Assembly (NCBI GenBank): GCA_030684355.1 | Contig: JAUXTN010000220.1 | Span: 1-64,000 of the forward strand | Reading direction: 5' to 3' | Source of the DNA: Pseudomonadota bacterium | GTDB taxonomy: Bacteria > Myxococcota_A > UBA796 > SXON01 | Length of the DNA: 64,000 nucleotides | Part shown: positions 1 through 7,515 of the stretch, piece after piece | How the letters are laid out: each line of letters opens with the position of its first letter | Position numbering within the stretch: position 1 is the first letter of the stretch | Position numbers and translations under genes: made by a program | Notes under the pieces: generated by a model | Database searches by the model: none | Seen by the model: the letters and a program-made list of their open reading frames with translations, nothing else | What the model was told of the DNA's origin: nothing

Positions 1-1014
1 GGGCGCGAAGGCGGCGCGCTGCGGCTTCGCCGGCGCGGGCGCGTCCTCGTCGTCCATCATCTTCCGCAGCTCGTCCTTCGAGAGCATCGAGGTCTTGCCG
101 GGATCGAGCTCCTGGCGCGCGCGCGGCTGCTGGCGGATGACGCGCTGCATCATCTCGCGCAGCCCGACGCCCTGGACGGCACGGTCGTTGAGCGCCGCCT
201 TGGCCGCCGCGAAGAACTCCTCGCCGGCGCCGAAGCGGTCGCGGAAGTCGGGCCGCAGGGTCGTCGTGAGCAGGGTGCGCACGGTCTCCGGCAGGAACTC
301 CCGGAACTGGTGGATGCGCCGGCTGGTCTCGCCCCGCGCGGCCTTCGCGCGGATGTCGTTGACGAGGCCGTCGTAGACGGGCTTTCCGCACATCACCTCG
401 AACGCGACGAGGCCCAGCCCGAAGAGGTCGGACGAGAAGTTCTCCCGGCGGGACTCCATCCGCTCCGGCGGGCAGTAGCGGAAGGCGTCCTCCCGCGGGA
501 TGCGGTCCGGCTGCTCGTGGAAGGTGAGGATCTCGACCTGCGGCAGCGCGTGGCCGATGATCTGCACCCGCCCCTCGGCGTCGAGCATGACGCGCCACGG
601 CGTGAGCCCGCCGTGGGAGTAGACCCCCGCCCCCTCCCCCGTCTCCGCGGCCTCCACGAGGACCTGCCCGGCCTGCGCCATGAGCTCGACGCCCGCGCGC
701 ACGCCGCCGACCTCGCCGAGGTCCGCGAGGGTCCGCACCACTTCGGCCACCGACCACGCCTGCCCGGTCGGGTAGACGAAGCTCGACTCGCCGAGGTCGT
801 AGGCGCCGAGATCCGTGAGCCCCGAGACCATGGGCGACTCGAGGAAGGACAGGACGACGCCGAGCGCGGCGTTGATCGCGTTGTGGCTCCGGTACTCCGG
901 GTGGAACACGATCCCGGTGTGCCGGGCGCCGTCGGGGCCCTGCATCTCGACGAGATCCGAGCCGGGGCCGAGCTGGATCCGTCCGGTGCGTGTGTAGCCG
1001 ACGAGCGAAGGCAT
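1..1014 (-). CDS. Serine/threonine protein kinase-like protein, probable pseudokinase (3' end cut by window)
   Basis: At least 338 codons; the C-terminus lies beyond base 1. The fold resembles the C-lobe of Hanks-type kinases: a segment HGGLTPWRVMLDAEGRVQII sits where the catalytic loop (HRDxKPxNI) and following strands belong, then FRYCPPERM resembles the APE region and SSDLFGLGLVAFEVMCGKPVY the helix-F region. The catalytic Asp of HRD and the DFG Asp are not visible (GHA instead of DFG), so phosphotransfer is unlikely and a scaffold or sensor role is inferred. The C-terminal tail is rich in charged residues. The ATG at 1012-1014 is the first in frame. It is divergent from the next gene, 131 bp away. 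Confidence 0.6.
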   Translation of the reverse strand, partial: MPSLVGYTRTGRIQLGPGSDLVEMQGPDGARHTGIVFHPEYRSHNAINAALGVVLSFLESPMVSGLTDLGAYDLGESSFVYPTGQAWSVAEVVRTLADLGEVGGVRAGVELMAQAGQVLVEAAETGEGAGVYSHGGLTPWRVMLDAEGRVQIIGHALPQVEILTFHEQPDRIPREDAFRYCPPERMESRRENFSSDLFGLGLVAFEVMCGKPVYDGLVNDIRAKAARGETSRRIHQFREFLPETVRTLLTTTLRPDFRDRFGAGEEFFAAAKAALNDRAVQGVGLREMMQRVIRQQPRARQELDPGKTSMLSKDELRKMMDDEDAPAPAKPQRAAFAP

Positions 1015-1145
1015 GCGGGGGGAGGGCCTCGGGCGAGGATGGTAGCACGCACCCGCCGATCCACGTGCGGGCGCAACGCGGGGCGCGGCACGCACGCGTG
1101 GACCCGGGCGCGGCGCGCGGGCTCGCCGGGGATAGGCTCCCTCCG

Positions 1146-3221
1146 ATGGCGACAACCCACCAACGGCGCCCCGACGGCAAGGCTCCCGACGGCAAGGCTG
1201 CAGACGCGCGCACGCTCGTCGAGCCGAAAGACCGCGCCGCGCTCGAAGCCCAGCTCCAGAAGCTCGACGAGCAGAAGCGCGCGCTCGAGCAGCGGGGCGA
1301 GGCCGAGGGCCTCGACGCCGAGCTTGCCGCGCGGCTCCAGCCGTCGATGGGGAACGCCGCGATCGCCGGGCTCCTCAACCGCGCGACCGACACCACCTCC
1401 GCGCAAGAAGGCGACCTCGCGCTCGACGAGCTCAAAGACGAGGAGCTGGAGGAGGAGGGCGAGGAGAAGGAGGCCGGCGAGATCGAGCACGTCCTGCCCT
1501 CGTTCTCGACCGGCGGCGGCGGGGGTGGCGGCGGGCAGCCGCCCTGGGCGATGGGGCGCATGCTCGGCGGAGACGACGACGACGAGGTCGAGGCCGTCGA
1601 GGCCACCGCGGCGGGCTGGCGCCCGATGCCCGTCCTGCCGGACCCCGACGAGGACGACGGCGAGCTGGAAGCGGAGGCGGAGGCGGGTGGGGACCCCGAC
1701 GAGCCCGACGCCATCGACCTCTCCGAGGCGCTCGAAGCCCTGGGTGACGCGACCTGGCGCCCCAGCGTGCTCGCGCGCGGCCTTCGTCGCCCCCGGCTGC
1801 TCGCGCGCGCGGGCTTTGACCCCGAGGCCCTCGTCGACGCCAGCGGGCTCGACCACGCCCTCGGCCGCGCCCGCGCCATGCTCCGGTTCGTGGCGCTCCA
1901 CGGCGACGGCCTCGACGCCGTCCTCCTCGCGCGCGCCGCGACCGGCGCCGGCGAGCCCGTGTTTCCCCCCGCGGCCGGCTTTGCGGGTGCCACCGCCCGC
2001 GCCCTCGCGCTCCTCGAGGTCACCCTCGCGAGCCTCCCCCCCGGGTGGGCCGCGCTGCTCGACGTCCTCGCGGATCCGCGGGCCCGCGCGCGCGTCGAGC
2101 AGGTCGCCGTCACCGTGGCGGAGGCCGGCGGCCTCTCCGCGACCGCGCTCTTCGAGGCCGTCCTCGGCGCCAACGTGACCCCCGGCGAGGTCGACCTCGT
2201 CCTCGGCGGCCACCCCGCGGCCCTCCTGGCGCTCACCACCGCCGCCCGGCTCGACCCCCTCCCCCTCGTCGACCTCTGGGCCCGCCCCGTGCGCCCCCCG
2301 CGCGCAGACCCCGCCGCCGATGCCCTCGACGCCGTGCTCGCCCGCTTCACCGGCGCCGCGGCGCCCGACGGCCCCGGCATCGCCGCGGGGGACCTGTCCG
2401 CCCTCTTCGAGAGCATGAACCTCCTGCTCGGCGCCATCGGCGGCGCGCTCGTGGAGGTCGCCGCCGCCGGCGTCGCCGTGGCGCCGCACGCCGAGATCCC
2501 CGCCGTGGCCGGCATCCTCGGCGAGGCCGAGCGGGTGCTGCGCCGCGCCGCCCGCCGCCTCTACAAGGCCGGCGAGGCCCTCCAGCGCCTCGTCGGCACC
2601 GAGGACGAGGAGCAGGTGCGCGCGATCTCCGCGGAGACGCTCGCCGTGCGCTCCACCGCCGACCTCGCGCGGCAGAGCGCCGTCGCCTCCCTCGCCGCGC
2701 TGCTGCTGGACACCGAGCCCTCCCCACCGGAGCTCCCCGACCTCTACGTGCGCGCCGAGGCCGAGGCCGCGGTGGGCCGCGGGCCGTCTGCCCGGGGGTT
2801 CCTCGAGGCCGCGATCGTGTCGGCGCCACCGGAGCTCGAGGGCCGCGTGCTCCTCGCGGCCGGGGGCCTCCTCCTGAAGCTCGGCTACCCCGACAGCGGC
2901 CAGCTCGCCGAGTCCGCCGAGCGCCTTGGAGACGGCGTGCTCGGCGCCGGCGCACGCTCGCTCTCGGCGGGCCTCTCCCTCGCGCGGGAGAGCTGGGGCG
3001 CCGCCGAGGTCGACGCGCGCGCGGGCCTGCGCATCGGCATGGCGCTCGGCCTCCCCTACGTGGTGGCGGACGCCGCGTGCTCGCGGGCCACCGCGCTCGC
3101 GATGCGCGGCGACGACTGGCGGTCCGCGCTCCACGAGGGCGCCGCCTGGCTGCGCGCGCGCGACGAAGGCGCCGCCCTGAACCTGGTGAAAGCGCGGTGG
3201 GGCGAGCTCGCGTCGACGTAG
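1146..3221 (+). CDS. Large acidic protein with an eCIS-type GN motif, function unknown
   Basis: 691 aa. Residues about 28-60 form a charged, coiled-coil-like segment, followed by LQPSMGNAAIAGLL, which resembles the short LQ..GN motif at the start of many DUF4157 and other eCIS-associated proteins. Residues about 75-200 are low-complexity and acidic (Glu/Asp runs, a Gly8 run). The rest is Ala/Leu-rich and probably helical, possibly TPR-like at the C-terminus. No enzyme motif or signal peptide was seen. The ATG at 1146 begins the acidic coding body; an upstream in-frame ATG at 990 would overlap the divergent gene and gives an Arg-rich, non-coding-like leader. The link to injection systems is inference from one motif and from the DUF4157 protein at 31-33 kb. 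Confidence 0.55.
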   Translation: MATTHQRRPDGKAPDGKAADARTLVEPKDRAALEAQLQKLDEQKRALEQRGEAEGLDAELAARLQPSMGNAAIAGLLNRATDTTSAQEGDLALDELKDEELEEEGEEKEAGEIEHVLPSFSTGGGGGGGGQPPWAMGRMLGGDDDDEVEAVEATAAGWRPMPVLPDPDEDDGELEAEAEAGGDPDEPDAIDLSEALEALGDATWRPSVLARGLRRPRLLARAGFDPEALVDASGLDHALGRARAMLRFVALHGDGLDAVLLARAATGAGEPVFPPAAGFAGATARALALLEVTLASLPPGWAALLDVLADPRARARVEQVAVTVAEAGGLSATALFEAVLGANVTPGEVDLVLGGHPAALLALTTAARLDPLPLVDLWARPVRPPRADPAADALDAVLARFTGAAAPDGPGIAAGDLSALFESMNLLLGAIGGALVEVAAAGVAVAPHAEIPAVAGILGEAERVLRRAARRLYKAGEALQRLVGTEDEEQVRAISAETLAVRSTADLARQSAVASLAALLLDTEPSPPELPDLYVRAEAEAAVGRGPSARGFLEAAIVSAPPELEGRVLLAAGGLLLKLGYPDSGQLAESAERLGDGVLGAGARSLSAGLSLARESWGAAEVDARAGLRIGMALGLPYVVADAACSRATALAMRGDDWRSALHEGAAWLRARDEGAALNLVKARWGELAST

Positions 3222-3302
3222 GGCCAACCACGGAAAAGGCCGCCCGCCCCGCCCCGACCCTGTGGTAGGGTTCGCGCCCATCGCCCAGGCCCCGGAGCTC
3301 CC

Positions 3303-4187
3303 ATGACCGTCCGCTACGTCCTGCTCGACTTCGACGGCACGCTCACCGCGCCCGAGCACGTCACCGACGTGTTCCTCTCGCGGTTCCGCACCGGGTTCCT
3401 CGCGGCGGTCGGCGAGGCCCACGCGGAGACGTGGGACCGCACGCTCGCCGCCGTGCGCCTGGGCTCCCCGCACCTCGCGTGGATGCTCGAGGGCTACGAG
3501 GCCTGCCCCGCGGACGCCGACCCCTACACGCTCGCCTCGGCGGTGGCGTCGCGAGTGCTCGCGTCGTTCGAGCACCCCAAGGTCGCGCCCGGCGAGACCG
3601 ACGTCCTGCGCGAGCTGCCCTACCACCTCTACAAGCAGCTCTACGACGCGCCCTCCGCCCCCTTCCGCCCCGAGGTGGAGGAGGCCCTGACCGCCCTCCA
3701 CGCGACCGGCGCGACGCTCGCCGTCATCTCCAACTCCGCGGGGGACAAGATCGACCGGCGGCTGGACGCGCTCGCGCTGGAGCGGAAGGTCCGCGACGCC
3801 ATCCAGGTCTACGGCGGCGCCCGCAAGTTCGGCGTCCGCCCCGCCACCGAGCACGGCCCCGCCCGCGCCGCCTTCGACGCCCTCCCCGACTTCGTCGGCA
3901 ACGTCGGCCTCGCCCGCCCCGTCTGGCTCCGGCGCGGCGCCTTCTTCGACGCGATGGCGCGGGTGTGGGGTGCCGACCCCGCCGGCCCCGCGTCCACGAT
4001 CTTCTGCGGCGACATCTGGGAGCTCGACCTGGCGCTCCCCTCCGCGCTCGGATGCGCCGTGCACCTCGTGGAGCGCGCGGCGCCGCTCGCGACGCACAAG
4101 GCCGAGCGTGTCGCGGCGGCGACCACGGCGGGGGCGGGGTTCAGCCCGAACCTGTGGGGCCTCGTGGAGCGCGTGCGCGGCCACTGA
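3303..4187 (+). CDS. HAD-superfamily hydrolase
   Basis: 294 aa. The N-terminus VLLDFDGTL is the HAD motif I (nucleophile Asp and acid/base Asp), AVISNSAGDKIDRR near residue 143 fits motif II, and IFCGDIWELDLALPSALG near 232 fits motif IV (GD...D with the acidic pair). Such proteins are usually phosphatases, phosphoglycolate-phosphatase-like or beta-phosphoglucomutase-like; the substrate cannot be told. The cap region between residues 15 and 120 is longer than in small HADs. The ATG at 3303 follows a weak GGAG (3295-3298). The gene converges on the SDR gene across a 339-bp gap. Confidence 0.7.
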   Translation: MTVRYVLLDFDGTLTAPEHVTDVFLSRFRTGFLAAVGEAHAETWDRTLAAVRLGSPHLAWMLEGYEACPADADPYTLASAVASRVLASFEHPKVAPGETDVLRELPYHLYKQLYDAPSAPFRPEVEEALTALHATGATLAVISNSAGDKIDRRLDALALERKVRDAIQVYGGARKFGVRPATEHGPARAAFDALPDFVGNVGLARPVWLRRGAFFDAMARVWGADPAGPASTIFCGDIWELDLALPSALGCAVHLVERAAPLATHKAERVAAATTAGAGFSPNLWGLVERVRGH

Positions 4188-4526
4188 TCGGGGGAGCGAC
4201 CGAGCCGTCGCGTCTTCCGCGCGAGGGGCCCGGCGGGCGCGCCGACCAGCGGGAGGCGCGGTTCGGCACCCGGCGGCGGGCCGCCGACGTGCCAACCGAG
4301 CGCGAAGCGCGCTGCCCAGAGGAGACCCGGCCCCGGCGCGGAGCCTGACCGGGAATCCCGGACCGAGTCCGCTGAGGCGCATCCGGATGCCGGCTGTGTT
4401 TCGGCCGAGTGCGCAGGCCCGAGGCCTGTAATCGAGGCCGGGGCGCAGCCGGCGCCGGAGGCGTCCAGCGGGCGACGGGAGGGATTTCCGGTCCGGCTCC
4501 CTGGCCGGGGACGCGCCCACGAAGCC
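4188..4526. other. Intergenic gap between convergent genes, with small palindromes
   Basis: 339 bp between the stop codons of the HAD and SDR genes. I see no gene-like reading frame. It holds short perfect palindromes: CCGGGAATCCCGG at 4349-4361 and GCATCCGGATGC at 4379-4390, plus a GC-rich hairpin around 4271-4286. These could act as transcription ends for the two converging genes, but none has a T-tract, so this is only a possibility. Confidence 0.4.
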
Positions 4527-5381
4527 TCAGGCCGACCGCGCCACCATCTGCTCGCTCAACGCCCACAACCGCGCGGCGTCCTCCATGCTCTCGGCGGCCT
4601 TCGAGGTCTTCGCGGGCTTGCAGTCCTTGAAGTACTGGCCGGTCCTGTTCGCGCACTCCGCGGCGGTGGCGGCCCACACGACGGTCTCCGCGGCGTCCTC
4701 CGCGCGGCGCTGGAGCGGCCGGGTGAGCATCATGAGCAGGCGCGCGATCGGGCCGTTGTTCCGGGCAAACCCGGTGTCGACGAAGCCGGGGTGCAGGCAG
4801 TTGGCGGTCACGCCGGTGCCGGCCAACCGCCGCGCGAGCTCCCGCGTGAAGAGGATGTTCGCGAGCTTGGACTGTCCGTAGGCGCCCCAGCCCTGCGCCG
4901 TGTAGTTACGCATCCCGATGTCATCCCAGCGCATCTTGCCCCGGCGATGGGCATCCGACGCCACGCTCACCACCCGGCTCGGGGCGCTCGCGCGCAGGCG
5001 GTCGAGCAGGAGCGTCGTGAGCAGGAAGTACGCGAGGTGGTTGAGCGCGAAGGTGCGCTCGATGCCGTCGACGGTCTCCGCGCGCGTGGTGTAGAGCGCG
5101 CCGGCGTTGTTGACGAGCACGTCGAGCCGGTCGTACCGCGCGAGCACCTCCTCCGCGACCCGACGCACCTCCGCTTGCGACGAGAGGTCCGCCACGAGCC
5201 CTTCCACCTGTGGATTGACGGCGCGGAGCTCCTGGACGAGGGCCTCGGTCCGGGCGGGGTCGCGGCCGACCACCGCGATGGTCGCGCCCGAGGGCGCCAG
5301 CGCGACGGCGGCCTGCCGACCGATACCGGAGGTGGCGCCGGTGAGGAGGATCACCTTTCCGCGCATCGGGGGGACGACCAT
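4527..5381 (-). CDS. Short-chain dehydrogenase/reductase (retinol-dehydrogenase-like SDR)
   Basis: 284 aa. The Rossmann cofactor motif TGATSGIG is near residue 15, NNAG near 90 and the catalytic YGQSK near 160, with an upstream catalytic Ser in VSVASDAH. These define a classical NAD(P)-dependent SDR; the RRGKMRWDD and HPGFVDTGF segments resemble the retinol dehydrogenase/WW-oxidoreductase group. The substrate is unknown. The start at 5381 (MVVPPMRGK) was chosen because GAAGGA lies 6-8 nt upstream; a longer frame reaches 5648 but overlaps the divergent oxygenase gene. Confidence 0.8.
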   Translation of the reverse strand: MVVPPMRGKVILLTGATSGIGRQAAVALAPSGATIAVVGRDPARTEALVQELRAVNPQVEGLVADLSSQAEVRRVAEEVLARYDRLDVLVNNAGALYTTRAETVDGIERTFALNHLAYFLLTTLLLDRLRASAPSRVVSVASDAHRRGKMRWDDIGMRNYTAQGWGAYGQSKLANILFTRELARRLAGTGVTANCLHPGFVDTGFARNNGPIARLLMMLTRPLQRRAEDAAETVVWAATAAECANRTGQYFKDCKPAKTSKAAESMEDAARLWALSEQMVARSA

Positions 5382-5502
5382 GATGTTCCTTCGGGGCCGA
5401 CAATCCGTGGGCCCGGCCGCGCCCCCTATCCGCCCCGCCGCCCCGCGGCCGCCAGACGCGAGGCGAGCGTGATACCCCCGCGCCCCTTCCGATGGAGGCC
5501 TC

Positions 5503-6429
5503 ATGTCCGGAACGATCCCGGTCGTCGACCTGACCGCGTACACAGGCACCGACAAGGCCGCCCGCGCCGAGTTCGTAGAGGCCCTCGGCGCCGGCCTGGA
5601 GCGGTTCGGCTTCGTGGCCGTCTCGGGCCACGGCATCGACGCCGCCACGCTCGAAGAGGCCTACGCCGTCGCCCGGCGCGTGTTCGCGCTCTCCACCGAC
5701 ACGAAGCGCCGCTACGAGACCCCCGAGGACGGCCGCCAGCGCGGCTACACCTCGTTCGGCGTCGAGCACGCCAAGGACACGCAGGTGCCCGACCTGAAGG
5801 AGTTCTGGCACGTCGGCCGGACCCTCCCGGCGGACCACCCCGGCCGCCTCTCCGGGGACGTGCCTGCGAACCGCCACCCCGCCGAGGTGCCCGAGTTCGG
5901 CCCCCTCTTCGACTCGCTCTTCGCGCGGATGGAGGGCTTCGCCAACGCGCTGCTCGAGGGCGTCGCCGAGTACCTTGGCCAGCCGACGTCCTACTTCCGC
6001 CAGATGGTGACCGACGGCAACAGCGTGCTGCGGCTCATCAACTACCCGGAGCTCGGCGGCGGCGTGCCCGGCGGGGCCCTGCGCGCCGCGGCGCACGAGG
6101 ACATCAACCTCCTCACGGTGCTCCCCGTCTCGACGAAGCCCGGGCTCGAGCTCCTCACGCGCGAGGGCGTCTGGATGCCCGTCCACGTGCCGCCCGACGT
6201 GATGGTGTGCGACACCGGCGACATGATGCAGCTCCTCACCGGCGGCCGCCTCCCCGCCACCACGCACCGCGTCGTGAACCCGGGCGGGCGCGACGGCGGG
6301 CGGCTCTCGATGCCGTTCTTCCTCCACCCGCACCCGGACTGGATGCTCACGCCTCTGCGTGGCGACGCCCCGGCGGTGCGGACGCGCGAGTTCCTGCACG
6401 AGCGGCTCAAGGCGATCGGCGTCGCGTAG
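5503..6429 (+). CDS. 2-oxoglutarate/Fe(II)-dependent oxygenase, isopenicillin-N-synthase-like
   Basis: 308 aa. The N-terminal DIOX_N-type region (IPVVDL ... FGFVAVSGHGID) is followed by the double-stranded beta-helix core. The iron ligands are visible: H and D in AAHEDINLLT and the distal H in ATTHRVVNP; the 2OG-binding Arg and Ser follow in GRLSMPFF. This matches the plant/bacterial IPNS-like family, which hydroxylates or desaturates small molecules; the substrate is not known. The ATG at 5503 follows GGAGG (5493-5497). It is divergent from the SDR gene (121 bp), which could share a pathway. Confidence 0.85.
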   Translation: MSGTIPVVDLTAYTGTDKAARAEFVEALGAGLERFGFVAVSGHGIDAATLEEAYAVARRVFALSTDTKRRYETPEDGRQRGYTSFGVEHAKDTQVPDLKEFWHVGRTLPADHPGRLSGDVPANRHPAEVPEFGPLFDSLFARMEGFANALLEGVAEYLGQPTSYFRQMVTDGNSVLRLINYPELGGGVPGGALRAAAHEDINLLTVLPVSTKPGLELLTREGVWMPVHVPPDVMVCDTGDMMQLLTGGRLPATTHRVVNPGGRDGGRLSMPFFLHPHPDWMLTPLRGDAPAVRTREFLHERLKAIGVA

Positions 6430-6462
6430 GCCGGTCGAGCCGGGATCGCCGTTCGGGCGCCC

Positions 6463-6484
6463 CGCCGCCTGCGGACAGGCGGCG
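6463..6484. terminator. Hairpin after the 2OG oxygenase gene
   Basis: A perfect 9-bp GC stem (CGCCGCCTG / CAGGCGGCG) closed by a 4-nt loop, 34 bp past the stop of the oxygenase gene and before the end of the convergent lipoprotein gene. There is no T-tract, so it may be a weak or Rho-assisted end. Confidence 0.45.
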
Positions 6485-6615
6485 TCGGGTCTCCTCCGGG
6501 CTCGGCGCAAGGGCGCCTCGGCTGGCGGCGCCCGGTCGCTGCGCGCCCGTGCGGGCCGAGCCACCGCCCCCGAGCGGGCGGTGCCCTCCGGCGCCCCTGG
6601 CGCGGGGACCGTGGA

Positions 6616-7509
6616 TCAGGGGCAGCGGTAGGTGTACGCGGTGCGCTCGTCGCGCTCCCGCCAGACGCTCGCGACCTCGGTCTCGACAGTGGCGACCCAG
6701 GGGCTGTCCGCCAGCCAACCGTAGTCCGTCACAACGTCGATCACGCCGTCGGCGCCGTCGTCGACCGTCTCGGAGACCCGCCGCCCGGCGTCGTCGTACG
6801 CGTACGTGGTCGTGTCCGAGGACTCCAGGCCCTCCCAGGCCCACTCTTCGCGCACCGCCACGAGGAGGGCCCCGTCGTAGTCGTAGAAGCCGGTGCCCGC
6901 GAAGGTGTCGGCGCCGATGAGGCGCTCCTTCTCCCACCGCTCGACGCGCCCCGTGTCGTCGTGGAACCACTGTGTCGTGGTCCGCTCGGTGAGGGGCACG
7001 TCCTCGACGACCTGGAGGATGAGCTGCCCGTCGCGGTCGTAGCTGTTCTCGTACCGCGCGAGCGTCACGGATGTGTCGCGGGCGCCCTCCACCGGCACGT
7101 ACGTGGTCGTCTCCTCCTGCTCGAGGAAGTTGCCGTGCTCGTCGCAGGAGGCCGCTCGGGTGAGGGACGAGCGGTACCCCGAAGGATACGCCCACTCCGA
7201 CGAGTAGGCGGTCTCGCAGCCCTCGGGCGTCCACGCGGCGGCCTCCGCGTGCGTCCGTCCGTCGTCTCCGAGACAGTCCCAGGTGAGCAGCTGCCAAGCT
7301 TCGTATTCCCAGGCATCCCCAACGAGGGTACCGGAGCACTGCGAGGTCGTGGCGTAGCCCCCATCCACGCTCGTGGTCGCTTCGGACGCGACCACACAGC
7401 CGGCCAACGACCAATCGGGCTCCGCCGGAGGCGCTGAGTCCCCACCCGCGTCGGCACATCCGTGGAGCGCGAGGAAGATCAATCCGAACGGCACGCCGCA
7501 GCATAGCAT
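6616..7509 (-). CDS. Predicted lipoprotein with YD-like repeats, function unknown
   Basis: 297 aa. MLCCGVPFGLIFLALHGC looks like a lipoprotein signal ending at Cys18. The mature part is rich in Tyr, Thr and Asp with segments such as YENSYDRDGQL, DDTGRVERW and YAYDDAGRRVSETVDDGADG; these resemble the YD/RHS-type repeats and report-like surface lipoproteins of Myxococcota. No catalytic motif. The start ATG at 7507-7509 is only 6 bp from the divergent start of the MopE-like gene at 7516, so both leaders must overlap the neighbour's coding sequence. Confidence 0.6.
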   Translation of the reverse strand: MLCCGVPFGLIFLALHGCADAGGDSAPPAEPDWSLAGCVVASEATTSVDGGYATTSQCSGTLVGDAWEYEAWQLLTWDCLGDDGRTHAEAAAWTPEGCETAYSSEWAYPSGYRSSLTRAASCDEHGNFLEQEETTTYVPVEGARDTSVTLARYENSYDRDGQLILQVVEDVPLTERTTTQWFHDDTGRVERWEKERLIGADTFAGTGFYDYDGALLVAVREEWAWEGLESSDTTTYAYDDAGRRVSETVDDGADGVIDVVTDYGWLADSPWVATVETEVASVWRERDERTAYTYRCP

Positions 7510-7515
7510 GTTCGA

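Noticed and set aside
393..4520. Very long minus-strand open frame (1375 codons)
   Set aside because: It spans the kinase-like, acidic-protein and HAD genes antisense or out of frame; its translation is Arg/Gly/Glu/His-rich without domains, a typical shadow at 70% GC.
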